DNA from: Pseudomonadota bacterium
GTDB lineage: Bacteria > Desulfobacterota > Desulfovibrionia > Desulfovibrionales > Desulfovibrionaceae
Reading direction: 5' to 3'
Assembly: GCA_018816865.1 (NCBI GenBank)
Contig: JAHIUW010000029.1
Location: 1-64,000, forward strand
DNA length: 64,000 nt
In this document: positions 6,386 to 14,108 of the stretch, piece after piece
Position numbering within the stretch: the stretch's first letter is position 1
Layout: every line of letters starts with the position of its first letter
Notes under the pieces: generated by a model
Seen by the model: the letters and a program-made list of their open reading frames with translations, nothing else
Told to the model about the DNA's origin: nothing
Databases searched by the model: none
Made by a program: the position numbers and the translations under genes

Positions 6386-6645
6386 GCACCCCCAAGATCA
6401 CCATCATCTCATCCCGAAAGCCTGACATCAAGAAGGCCCTGGAGTCCGGGGAAGCCTCTTTGCTCAGGGCCCTGGCCAAGGACGCAGACGAGGGGAAGAT
6501 CGAGGGTGTGGCGGTCATTGCTCTTTGCGACGACGGCAGCATCGGCACCACGTATTCGGATGGATTCAAGAACAACGTGATCCTCGGGCTCGGCGGCATT
6601 GAGATGCTCCGGGCGCGGATTTACTCAGACGAATTGGAAAAATAG
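6382..6645 (+). CDS. Small phage protein, unknown
   Basis: An 87-residue protein starting at GTG, four-base overlap with the preceding gene. It contains VAVIALCDDGSIGTTYSDGF followed by a Gly-rich turn and a helix, a pattern seen in many small phage proteins described as YozE/DUF-like but with no known activity. Part of the early operon. No catalytic motif seen. Confidence 0.55.
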   Translation: MSTPKITIISSRKPDIKKALESGEASLLRALAKDADEGKIEGVAVIALCDDGSIGTTYSDGFKNNVILGLGGIEMLRARIYSDELEK

Positions 6646-6659
6646 GGAGGCAAAGCATC

Positions 6660-7061
6660 ATGAGACTCATCCCCATCGTCGAAATCATCCGTTTGGCAGA
6701 GGTCCCCGGCCTCGGAACCATGGGCGCGATGCGCGTCCAGAAGGTGCCCGTATGCCTGACCATGGAGCGTGAGGACCTGCTCAACGCACAGAACATGTCC
6801 AGCATCCCGGCCCAGCAATATCTCTGCAGGCGGGTCAACTCCCCCAAGTTCGGCAACACGTTCGAGGTCGTGGGCGTCCCCGGCCGCAGCGCCGTGCTCT
6901 TTCACAAGGGCAACACCCAGGAGGACAGTCACGGCTGCATCCTGCTGGGCAGCAAGTTCGCCGACAACGCCGTGGCCGAGTCCGCCCCGGCCTTCGAGAA
7001 GTTCTTGAAGCTCATGGATGGCCATGACGAGTTCCACCTGACCATCGTGGAGCACTACTAG
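6660..7061 (+). CDS. DUF5675 family protein (possible cell-wall enzyme)
   Basis: A 133-residue protein with the DUF5675 hallmark LFHKGNTQEDSHGCILLGSK at about residues 80-100. The family is found in phages and resembles L,D-transpeptidase-like folds, with a His and the SxGC cysteine as likely active residues. No lysozyme, amidase or transglycosylase is visible elsewhere in the phage, so this is a candidate lysin, although it sits at the end of the early operon rather than beside the holin. GGGAGG lies upstream of the ATG. Function beyond the family is inference. Confidence 0.7.
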   Translation: MRLIPIVEIIRLAEVPGLGTMGAMRVQKVPVCLTMEREDLLNAQNMSSIPAQQYLCRRVNSPKFGNTFEVVGVPGRSAVLFHKGNTQEDSHGCILLGSKFADNAVAESAPAFEKFLKLMDGHDEFHLTIVEHY

Positions 7062-7063
7062 CC

Positions 7064-7372
7064 ATGGGCAGCGCCGCTGAGGAGAGAGGTGTGCAGCCGG
7101 GGCAGGAGACAATGCCTGTGCCTGATACGCCCATCCGAGGCTGGGATTCCATCTGGCGGCTGTGTTTCCATGTCCGCGTGGTCGAGGCCGGGCGGATCGT
7201 TGAAAAACCGCTGATCTGCAAACGCAAGCTCGCAGGCTATGCCGAGGAGCTTAAGGCCACCGGCTGCGTCAACGTCGTCCCACACGGGCGGCGTAACAAC
7301 CCCACGGCGTTCGGCTGGCCGAAGCGGATTCAGGCGTGGATCCAGTTGAAGTTCGAGCGGGGAGGCTTGTGA
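7064..7372 (+). CDS. Hypothetical early phage protein
   Basis: A 102-residue protein two bases after the DUF5675 gene. The middle (WDSIWRLCFHVRVVEAGRIV) and a basic segment (VVPHGRRNNPTAFGWPKRIQ) look folded. No family recognised. An in-frame start at MPVPDTP (about residue 17) is possible. It is the last confident gene before the early terminator. Confidence 0.5.
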   Translation: MGSAAEERGVQPGQETMPVPDTPIRGWDSIWRLCFHVRVVEAGRIVEKPLICKRKLAGYAEELKATGCVNVVPHGRRNNPTAFGWPKRIQAWIQLKFERGGL

Positions 7373-7461
7373 TCAGGAGGCTAGAGGCAACGCGCGTGTC
7401 TCATCAACCCATAGCGGACGCGAGAACATCCGTGGGCGGTGAACCCTCGCACAGAGGATAG
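7369..7461 (+). CDS. Possible 30-residue ORF
   Basis: A GTG overlapping the previous stop (GTGA) has an excellent ribosome site (GGGGAGG five bases before). It would give a 30-residue Arg-rich peptide ending 30 bases before the early terminator. The peptide has no recognisable features and the ribosome site may be chance. Confidence 0.25.
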   Translation: MIRRLEATRVSHQPIADARTSVGGEPSHRG

Positions 7462-7490
7462 CCCGCCCCGCGTCCTACACCAAACTCCAG

Positions 7491-7520
7491 GCCCCCATCT
7501 CCAGGGGGCTTTCTTTTTTT
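7491..7520 (+). terminator. Strong terminator ending the early operon
   Basis: GCCCCC (7,491-7,496) pairs with GGGGGC (7,504-7,509) around a seven-base loop. It is followed by TTTCTTTTTTT. It separates the replication genes from the lysis and packaging genes, so an antiterminator or a new late promoter must act downstream. Confidence 0.9.
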
Positions 7521-7546
7521 CTCCACCTGCAATTTGCATCGCTCTT

Positions 7547-7593
7547 GTTTGCAGTCCCCACCGTGCAGCGCCGTTTGCAGTCCTCACGGTGCA
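7547..7593. repeat. Pair of 21-base direct repeats after the early terminator
   Basis: Copies at 7,547-7,567 and 7,573-7,593 differ at two positions and repeat with a 26-base period. Both contain GTTTGCAGTCC and end in a GTGCA. They lie 27 bases after the terminator T-run and just before TTGACG at 7,597, so they may be binding sites of a late-gene activator. Confidence 0.6.
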
Positions 7594-8056
7594 TTTTGAC
7601 GGCACCTCGCATCTATGTCTATGGCCGAGTCTGAGCACCGTGGGCGATCCTTCCCGCTCACACGCTACCGGGCCTAAGAGCCTGGAATACCTGACGTAGG
7701 CTGTGGCGGCCCACGTCAACCCTGGCGGCGGAACCTTCCCATCCTTCCCTCTGCCCCTCTGGTCAGACCTGGCCGCCCAGCCCCATCCCCGGCATCGGGG
7801 AACGCTCTTTGACCGAATCCGCGTGGCGCTTGGACCCCGAGCGCCGATAGCCCTGGCATGGCGCATGAGTCCAGGGCGAACGGATAAAAGGGCGCCTTTC
7901 CAAGGGGACTGTACCCCGAGCCGCGGGAATGCCGGGATAAGCCGCGGGATACAAGTGGATGACCCCGGACGAGCGCACGGCAGGCCCCATAATTCACGCG
8001 AGAGAGGTCAGAGAACAGCATTAACATGCCCGGCGTTTTGTTTACGGGGTTCAACT
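7594..8056. other. Long non-coding gap between early and late modules
   Basis: No convincing gene on either strand; the open frames have Arg/Pro/Gly-rich shadow composition. AGCCGCGGGA occurs twice about 22 bases apart (near 7,919 and 7,941), and GATAAAAGGGCGCCTTT near 7,891 is partly palindromic. Such a gap in a compact phage suggests the late promoter, a regulatory RNA or a packaging site; I cannot choose between these. Confidence 0.4.
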
Positions 8057-8461
8057 ATGCGCGTGGCGGCGTTTCTCCAGCATCATCTCAACGGCCTGCA
8101 CATCTACTGCAGGCTCAGGGACTGCGGAGTCGGACAGGAGGCCGCCACAAGGATATCAAGGCGCTGGGACAGTTTTACGCGCAAGGTCTTGTACTCCAGG
8201 GCCACGCGAGGAGGCAGGGAAGCCATGAAGACGCTGATCAAGTTTGCGAAATCGTTCTGCGGGGCCGCCGTGTACGCTGCCGTTACCCTGGTCCGCATCC
8301 CCATCCTTTTGCTGGCTTTAGCGGTGTTTGCCCTGGTCGGCTGCGGGCTCGGCGCCGCTTGGGGCTGGGCTGCTGCTGGTTGGGGCGCTTTGATTGGCGT
8401 GGTCGTCTGTTTCCTGGTCATGATGGCGTTCGTGGCAGAGATGCCCGGGCCGCAAGGGTAA
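8057..8461 (+). CDS. Two-helix membrane protein with basic N-terminal domain
   Basis: A 134-residue protein. Residues 1-56 are cytoplasmic and basic (FLQHHLNGLHIYCRLRDCGV, a pattern I have seen in small proteins of sulphate reducers). Residues about 66-95 and 100-128 are two hydrophobic helices. An internal ATG at 8,225 with AGGAGG upstream could make the membrane part alone (78 residues), so there may be two products. ACGGGGTTC precedes the first ATG. Just upstream of the holin, it may be part of the lysis module; an antiholin role is possible only by position. Confidence 0.55.
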   Translation: MRVAAFLQHHLNGLHIYCRLRDCGVGQEAATRISRRWDSFTRKVLYSRATRGGREAMKTLIKFAKSFCGAAVYAAVTLVRIPILLLALAVFALVGCGLGAAWGWAAAGWGALIGVVVCFLVMMAFVAEMPGPQG

Positions 8462-8473
8462 AAGGGGGCTGAG

Positions 8474-9124
8474 ATGATAGGCACAGCACTCGCAGCACTG
8501 GCCTCAGCCGCCGCTCCTGCCCTGGGCCGGTTGTTTGCCGGGGACCGTGGGGCAGCCATCGGCGAAGGCGTGGCCAGTATCGCCACGAGCCTGACCGGGC
8601 ACAACGACCAGGACGCGGCGGCTGAGGCCCTGGCCAAGGACCCGAAGGCCCTGCTTGAGTTCAACGCCCAGGTCCTTGACCTGGCCATGCGCGAGCTTGA
8701 GGAAGACACCAAGCGCCTGCAGATCGTCAACCAGACCGTCCTGGCGGAACTGCGCCTCGGGGAGAACGCCAAGAACGGATGGGAGTTCTTCCTGGCCATC
8801 TGGAAGTCAGGTTGGCGGCCATTTTGGGGCTGGGTGTCGGGAGCTGCCTTCGGCGTTCAGATTTTCGGAAACATGCTGATTCTTGGCATGACGCTGCTTG
8901 ACCCCCACGATTCAGTCCAAAGCAAGATCCCCGACCTGGCGGCCCTCAACTACAGCCTGACGGGTATTTGGCTGATGGCCATGGCCGTGCTGGGAGTGGC
9001 TGTCCACAAGCGCAGCAAGGATAAGGAGCTGACCGCCGGGATAGCCAGCGGCGGCCTGGACCTCTCCGGGGCCAAGGCCGCGCTCTCCGGGATCATGTCC
9101 ACGCTCGGAGGGAAAGGGCGATGA
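8474..9124 (+). CDS. Holin, GTA 3-TM family-like
   Basis: A 216-residue membrane protein. A Gly/Ala-rich N-terminus is followed by a helix with AVLDLAMRELEEDTKRLQIV-like heptads. Two clear membrane helices lie at about 117-142 and 160-178, and the segment WEFFLAIWKSGWRPFWGWVS is typical of the holin family found in gene-transfer agents and many phages (3TM holin). It would form pores that release the lysin at the end of infection. Strong ribosome site (AAAGGGGG); four-base overlap with the next gene, a probable spanin. Confidence 0.8.
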   Translation: MIGTALAALASAAAPALGRLFAGDRGAAIGEGVASIATSLTGHNDQDAAAEALAKDPKALLEFNAQVLDLAMRELEEDTKRLQIVNQTVLAELRLGENAKNGWEFFLAIWKSGWRPFWGWVSGAAFGVQIFGNMLILGMTLLDPHDSVQSKIPDLAALNYSLTGIWLMAMAVLGVAVHKRSKDKELTAGIASGGLDLSGAKAALSGIMSTLGGKGR

Positions 9125-9393
9125 CCCCCGCAGAAGTTACCCTCATTGCTGCAGCCGTTGGTTCACCAATGCTCACAGGCGGGGTCATTCTGTTTTTCAT
9201 GCGGAGGGCCTTTGGGGCAAGCGATGCAACCTTGAAGCGCGTTGAGAGGCGCATGGACTGTTTCGAGCAGAGCCAACACGCCTGCCAGTTGGCCAACGCC
9301 AAAGGCTTCGCCACCTGGGAGGCCCACAGGAAGCTCGATGACAAGGTTGACGCCCACGAGGGCAGAATTTCACGGCTGGAGGCGAAGGGATGA
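9121..9393 (+). CDS. Small membrane-anchored coiled-coil protein, possible inner-membrane spanin
   Basis: A 90-residue protein with one N-terminal membrane helix (about residues 7-27, ending FFMRRAFG) and a charged helical remainder (LKRVERRMDCFEQSQ and KLDDKVDAHEGRISRLEAKG). One TM plus periplasmic coiled coil next to a holin is the form of an i-spanin or XhlA-like lysis protein. No outer-membrane spanin lipoprotein is obvious beside it. Starts within the holin stop (ATGA). Confidence 0.6.
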   Translation: MTPAEVTLIAAAVGSPMLTGGVILFFMRRAFGASDATLKRVERRMDCFEQSQHACQLANAKGFATWEAHRKLDDKVDAHEGRISRLEAKG

Positions 9394-9551
9394 GCGCTAT
9401 CAATGAATTTATCGCCTACATCCTCGCCATGGACATCCTCAATATTTGCGGAGTGAGCCACCCATATTTGAACACCGTCGAAGGACCAAGGGTAACGGAG
9501 GCCGACTTAAACCCGAGCGGCGAGTACCCCGAAACGATGAGGCCGTATTGA
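9390..9551 (+). CDS. 53-residue phage protein
   Basis: A short protein beginning MSAINEFIAYILAMDILNIC, so helical and partly hydrophobic at the start, then polar and Pro-rich. It begins at an ATG that overlaps the previous stop after GCGAAGGG, and its stop overlaps the next ATG (TGATG). This unbroken chain of overlaps supports translation. Function unknown. Confidence 0.55.
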   Translation: MSAINEFIAYILAMDILNICGVSHPYLNTVEGPRVTEADLNPSGEYPETMRPY

Positions 9552-9925
9552 TGAGCGCAAGCCCCACCCGCGAAGAGATTGACGCCAGAGTCGGGAGGCA
9601 CCCGATGGAACTGGCCCTCGAAGCGCACGGGGTCACCGCGGAGTTCCTGGCCAAGCAGTTGGCTGACGAGCTGCAGGCCAAGGAGACCAAGATCGTCAAG
9701 GTCGATGGCAACGTGGACGGGCGCACCAAGCGTGGCGTTACCGTCCTCAGCAAGATCGTGCGTGGCAAGATCGTGGTGGCCACCGTCCTGGCCATCGACA
9801 TGCGCAGTTGGAACACCCAGCAGAAGGCCCGCATGGATGCACACAAGCTCTGTGGGCATTACCCGGCGGAGCGGTTGGATGTGACCATGAACGAGCACGA
9901 GAAGGCCCTGGAGGATCTGGAATAG
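9551..9925 (+). CDS. Probable terminase small subunit
   Basis: A 124-residue protein directly before the large terminase. It has an N-terminal helical part (MELALEAHGVTAEFLAKQLA) and a C-terminal AIDMRSWNTQQKARMDAHKL then GHYPAERLDV. The latter resembles the end of many phage small terminase subunits, which bind the packaging start site and hand DNA to the motor. The ATG at 9,551 (overlapping the previous stop) is chosen over an open extension to 9,446 that lies within the previous gene. Four bases separate it from the large subunit. Confidence 0.7.
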   Translation: MSASPTREEIDARVGRHPMELALEAHGVTAEFLAKQLADELQAKETKIVKVDGNVDGRTKRGVTVLSKIVRGKIVVATVLAIDMRSWNTQQKARMDAHKLCGHYPAERLDVTMNEHEKALEDLE

Positions 9926-9928
9926 GCC

Positions 9929-11452
9929 ATGGATGAACGCGAACGCATCATCAGGCAGCACCTGAAGGACGACCTGGGCCACTACGCCAGAAAGTGCTTG
10001 AAGATCCGCACCAAGTCGGGGCGGATTCTGCCGTTCGTTTTCAACCGGGCCCAGCGGCATCTTCACGCCCGCCTGGAGGAGCAGCGCAAGGTGCGCGGGC
10101 TCGTGCGTGCTTACGTACTCAAAGGGCGGCAACAGGGTTGTTCCACTTACGTTGGGAGTCGGTTCTTCCATCAGACCACACACCGTAAGGGTTGCAAGAC
10201 CATGATCCTGGCCCATGACACTGATGCCACCGACAACCTGTTTGCCATCGTGAACCGTTTTTATGACCACTGCCCGTCTGCGGTGCGCCCGAGCACGCGC
10301 TACAGTTCCAAGAAGGAGTTGGTTTTTGGGGCTCTGGACTCGGGGTACGCGCTGCAGACTGCCGGGTCCAAGGCCGGAGGTCGCTCAGACACCATTCAGT
10401 TGTTCCATGGGTCCGAGGTGGCGTTCTGGAAGCATGCCGCCGACATCGCATCCGGCGCCATGCAGACTATTCTCGACGCCGAGGGCACCGAGGTGATCCT
10501 GGAGAGCACGGCCAACGGCATGGGCAACTTCTTCCATGTGGGCTGGCAGGAGGCTGAAGCCGGGATCAGCGACTACGAGGCCATATTCATCCCCTGGTTC
10601 TGGCAACCTGAATACCGGCTGACAGTGCCTGAAGACTTCCACCTTGATCCGGAAGAGCAGGAACTGATGTACCTGTTCGACCTAACCATCGAGCAGATAG
10701 TCTGGCGGCGCAAAAAGATCATCGACATAAAAGACCCGTTCCTGTTCAAGCAGGAATACCCCATGACCGCCGAGGAGGCGTTCCAGGTCACTGGGCAGGT
10801 ATCGTTTATTACTGCCTCTATCGTGCTCAGAGCGCGCAAAGCTGATGTTCAGCCAAGCGGGCCTGTTGTCTGCGGTGTTGATCCGGCATGGTCCGAAGAA
10901 GGAGCTGACCGCACGGCGTTCATCTTTCGTCAGGGACGCAAGGCTTTCGGCCTGAAAACCTATAGTGGCAAAAACACCATGGAAGTAGCCGGCCTGTGTC
11001 GGCGTGTTTTGGAGGCCGATGCCCCGCGCGTGGACAGAATGTTCATCGATGTTGGAGGTATCGGCGCAGGGATCGTTGACAGGCTTACCGAAATGGGGTT
11101 CGGGGACCGTTTCACGGCGGTAAACTTCGGCAGTAGCGCCCTGCGTGAGGAACGCTACAAGAATAAGCGTGCAGAGATGTGGGGCGAGATGAAGGACTGG
11201 TTGAATGACGAGACGTTGCCCCACGACATCCCGGATGACAACGCCCTGCATGCCGATCTGGTTGGCCCGCAATTCACCTACGACAGTTCCAACAGGTTGG
11301 TATTGGAATCCAAGAAAGAAATGCGGGCCCGCGGGGTGCGCTCACCTGACGCCGGGGACGCCCTGGCCCTGACCTTTGCGGCTCCGGTGCGTGTTGGCAC
11401 CGGGCAAACTGCCCGACCAGTAAGAACCTTCATGCCCAAGGGGAGACGATGA
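9929..11452 (+). CDS. terL: Terminase large subunit
   Basis: A 507-residue DNA-packaging motor. The ATPase half has a deviant Walker A, KGRQQGCST (residues 65-73), and the Walker-B region around GTEVILESTANGMGNFF (about 189-205). The C-terminal RNase H-like nuclease shows the three acidic sites: GVDPAWSEEGADRTAF (about 310), FIDVGGIGAGIVD (about 372) and RSPDAGDALALTF near the end. Length and domain order fit the terminase 6-like family. Overlaps the portal gene start by four bases, the usual packaging-module order. Confidence 0.93.
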   Translation: MDERERIIRQHLKDDLGHYARKCLKIRTKSGRILPFVFNRAQRHLHARLEEQRKVRGLVRAYVLKGRQQGCSTYVGSRFFHQTTHRKGCKTMILAHDTDATDNLFAIVNRFYDHCPSAVRPSTRYSSKKELVFGALDSGYALQTAGSKAGGRSDTIQLFHGSEVAFWKHAADIASGAMQTILDAEGTEVILESTANGMGNFFHVGWQEAEAGISDYEAIFIPWFWQPEYRLTVPEDFHLDPEEQELMYLFDLTIEQIVWRRKKIIDIKDPFLFKQEYPMTAEEAFQVTGQVSFITASIVLRARKADVQPSGPVVCGVDPAWSEEGADRTAFIFRQGRKAFGLKTYSGKNTMEVAGLCRRVLEADAPRVDRMFIDVGGIGAGIVDRLTEMGFGDRFTAVNFGSSALREERYKNKRAEMWGEMKDWLNDETLPHDIPDDNALHADLVGPQFTYDSSNRLVLESKKEMRARGVRSPDAGDALALTFAAPVRVGTGQTARPVRTFMPKGRR

Positions 11453-13590
11453 CCACCGCAAAGCCCGTCACACCTCCGTTCAAGCGTCCGGATATTAAGC
11501 GCTTGCAGCACTGGGTCTATGAGGCCCACGCGGCGAGCGAAGACGAGCGTGCGGAGCGTTGGACCGATGCCAAGCTGGTAGACGGAGACCAGTGGAGCGA
11601 CACCGATTGGCGTACCGCCCAGGACGCAGGTGTCATGCCTATCACGGTCAATCACATATTTCCCATCGTCAATTTGCTGCGCGGGCATCAGATCATCAAC
11701 CGGGTGAACATCACGGCTAAGGGCGCCACCCAAAAGGATTCAGAGCTTTCAGAGATCATGACCGAGGCTCTAAAGTTCCTCATGCACCAGAACGAGGGCG
11801 ACTACATCCTGAGTGAGGCGTTTGCCGACCAGGTTGGGCCTGGCTGGGGGTGCTGCTTCCTGGGCACGAGTTGGGACGACCCTCGACGTGAACCCGTCCG
11901 CATTGAGTACAGGGACTGGAAGAACATCTTCTGGGATCCGTTCGGCTCGCCCTTCCTGGATACAAGGACGTGCCGATACGTATTCGAGCACAAGTGGATG
12001 GACCTGGACAGCCTGAAGGCTCTGTTCCCAGACAAGGCTGCTGAGATCGACAACCGATATGAGGCGATGAGCAGTGACAGCGCAGGGGCGTTGACGGACT
12101 TCTCCGAGGATGAGGCCACAGAGGTTGAGGATGAAAGGCGCATGAGCTCCACCTATTGGGTGCAGTCGGACCGCAAAAGGGTTCGCCCTGTGGAAATGTG
12201 GTACGTGGTGTACGAACCAGCCACATTTGCTGTGTTTGCTGACGGCAGGGTTATGGAACTCGACCTGAAGAAAGGTAATCCCCTGGAAATCATACAGGCC
12301 GTGAAGGCCGCCCAGCGCCTTCCGCGGGCCGTTGTCCGTAAGTTGCGTGTGTGCACCTTCCTGGGTGACACCGTGCTCCAGGACGTGCCGAGTCCATGCC
12401 CCCACGATCAATACCCATTCGTTCCCTTCGTGGGCTATGTGGATCGTCTCGGGTTCCCCTACGGTATGCCGCGCCAGGTTCGCGGACAGCAGGAAGAGGT
12501 CAACCGCCGCCGCTCCATGATGCTGGCCCACCTACAGAAGCGCAGAATCATCGTTGACAAGGAAGCGGTGGAGGACACCCAGGCCGCATACGAGGAGGCT
12601 AACAAACTCGATGGCATGATCGTGTTGAAAGATGGGGGGAAGCGGTTTGAGATGGATGAGCAGATGGGGCTGTCCGAGGGGCAGTTCAAAATCATGCAGG
12701 TCAGTTCCGCCGAGATCCAGCAGATTTCAGGCGCCAACGACGAACGCCTGGGCCAGGAAAGTCGCGCCATGAGCGGGGCCGCCATGGACAGCAGGGTGCG
12801 GCGCTCTGAAACTCTGACGGCCAGCCTCTTCGACAACTACCGCCGGGCATGTCATCGCCTGGGAGAACTTGCAGTGTCGGAGGTGCAGGGCACATGGACC
12901 TACGAGAAGGTCCTGCGTATCACCGACAGCCTGACCAAGGCAGATAGGTTTGTAACCTTGAACGAGAAAATCAAGGTCGGTGAAGGGGTATTTGAGGTTC
13001 GCAACAACGTCACCCAGGGCAAGTACGACGTCGTGGTCAGCGATGCCCCCAGGACGGACACCATTCGGGAGCAGAACGCGAACCTGCTCATGGAGACTAT
13101 CAAGAAGAGCCCGCCCGAGGTCATCCCGCAGCTCATGCTCCTGTGGTTCGAAATTTCCAACCTGCCCAACAAGGACGCCATCATGGCCAAGATCCGGCCA
13201 ATGTTTGGCGAGGCTCCGGACGCTCAGGATATGAGCCCCGAGGAAATCAAAGCCAAAGCCATGGCAGAGATCCAGCAGCAACAGGCCAAGGCCCAGGACA
13301 TAGACACTCACGAACATGCCATGCGCGCCCTGGATGTTGCAAAGCTCCAGGCCGAGATTGCAGAGATCATCTCCAGGGCCGAGAAGAACAAGTCCGACGC
13401 TGCGGCCAAGCCCGTCGAGGCCGGGGCAAAGGCCACGGACGCCGACACCAGGCGCGAGACGGCTAAGGTTGCGGCATTTAAAACAGGCGCGGAGGTTGGG
13501 TCCAAATGTCAGCCCCAGCCCACACCCCAATCCATGACGCCCCCGGCCGAAGTGAGCGAGGATCGGGACTGGAGGAGGATGTACTTGTGA
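11449..13590 (+). CDS. Portal protein, P22-like
   Basis: A 713-residue portal, the dodecameric ring through which DNA enters and leaves the head. The length and the segments RAERWTDAKLVDGDQWSD, GVMPITVNHIFPIVNLLRGH and EYRDWKNIFWDPFGSPFLD match the large P22-type portals of short-tailed phages. The C-terminal about 150 residues are helical and Gln/Ala/Lys-rich (QQQQAKAQDIDTHEHAM-like), fitting the barrel extension of P22 gp1. GGGGAGACG precedes the ATG. Confidence 0.9.
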   Translation: MTTAKPVTPPFKRPDIKRLQHWVYEAHAASEDERAERWTDAKLVDGDQWSDTDWRTAQDAGVMPITVNHIFPIVNLLRGHQIINRVNITAKGATQKDSELSEIMTEALKFLMHQNEGDYILSEAFADQVGPGWGCCFLGTSWDDPRREPVRIEYRDWKNIFWDPFGSPFLDTRTCRYVFEHKWMDLDSLKALFPDKAAEIDNRYEAMSSDSAGALTDFSEDEATEVEDERRMSSTYWVQSDRKRVRPVEMWYVVYEPATFAVFADGRVMELDLKKGNPLEIIQAVKAAQRLPRAVVRKLRVCTFLGDTVLQDVPSPCPHDQYPFVPFVGYVDRLGFPYGMPRQVRGQQEEVNRRRSMMLAHLQKRRIIVDKEAVEDTQAAYEEANKLDGMIVLKDGGKRFEMDEQMGLSEGQFKIMQVSSAEIQQISGANDERLGQESRAMSGAAMDSRVRRSETLTASLFDNYRRACHRLGELAVSEVQGTWTYEKVLRITDSLTKADRFVTLNEKIKVGEGVFEVRNNVTQGKYDVVVSDAPRTDTIREQNANLLMETIKKSPPEVIPQLMLLWFEISNLPNKDAIMAKIRPMFGEAPDAQDMSPEEIKAKAMAEIQQQQAKAQDIDTHEHAMRALDVAKLQAEIAEIISRAEKNKSDAAAKPVEAGAKATDADTRRETAKVAAFKTGAEVGSKCQPQPTPQSMTPPAEVSEDRDWRRMYL

Positions 13591-13769
13591 CCAGAGCTGA
13601 GGAGGCAGCCTTTGAGAAGAAGGCGGAGCAGCACTTCAAGGGATATCGCCCTGTGCCAGACGGACGCAACTTCCGCTTCTGGAAAAGTGAAACAGGGCAG
13701 GAACGTGAGAATTTTCGCAACGGCTTCGACCGTATCCAGTGGGACAAACCGCACGAGGCGCGAGTATGA
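13587..13769 (+). CDS. 60-residue head-module protein
   Basis: Starts at a GTG overlapping the portal stop (GTGA) with GGAGGAGG upstream. The sequence (EEAAFEKKAEQHFKGYRPVP then GRNFRFWKSETG) looks like a small folded or helical protein. A longer frame from 13,506 lies inside the portal gene and is rejected. Unknown function; possibly an accessory of capsid assembly by position. Confidence 0.55.
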   Translation: MTRAEEAAFEKKAEQHFKGYRPVPDGRNFRFWKSETGQERENFRNGFDRIQWDKPHEARV

Positions 13770-13876
13770 GCCGTGATCCGAGAGTCAGCCTGATGATCAA
13801 GGCGCTGATCCGCAGCTTGAAGATGCTGCTCAGTTTGTTGGAGAAAATTGATAAAGGGGAAGAGGTCAACCCCTAA
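13766..13876 (+). CDS. 36-residue helical peptide
   Basis: The ATG overlaps the preceding stop (ATGA). The peptide is mostly one amphipathic helix (MIKALIRSLKMLLSLLEKID). The overlap and helical pattern support translation. It ends 72 bases before a strong terminator. Function unknown. Confidence 0.45.
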   Translation: MSRDPRVSLMIKALIRSLKMLLSLLEKIDKGEEVNP

Positions 13877-13948
13877 CCCAGGAAAAAAAGAACGACATCC
13901 GTGACTGCGCCAGAGAGCCCCGTCACAGGATGACACCGACCGCGCACC

Positions 13949-14005
13949 AGCCCCGTCGGACGCAAAAGGATTGAATCCTCTGCGTCTGGCGGGGCTTTTG
14001 TTTTG
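13949..14005 (+). terminator. Long terminator hairpin between portal and scaffold genes
   Basis: AGCCCCG at 13,949 pairs with CGGGGCT ending at 13,996, and GACGCA with TGCGTC inside it. A GGATT/AATCC inner hairpin caps the stem. TTTTGTTTT follows. It separates packaging genes from the highly expressed scaffold and capsid genes, which implies a promoter or partial readthrough; no clear promoter is seen in 14,006-14,108. Confidence 0.85.
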
Positions 14006-14108
14006 ACGCCATCGGCGGGCGACACCGCCGAGCAAATAACTACGGCACCCCCGGAGCCGTAATCCACCGGGGACTCGTCCAGGTCAAGGACGAAAAAGGA
14101 GACCAGAC

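Noticed and set aside
7547-7593. CRISPR-like repeat
   Set aside because: Only two copies, five-base gap between them and no cas genes; better explained as regulatory sites.
7381-7866. Minus-strand 161-codon frame in the gap
   Set aside because: Arg/Gly/Ala-rich, crosses a perfect terminator and direct repeats, no ribosome site.
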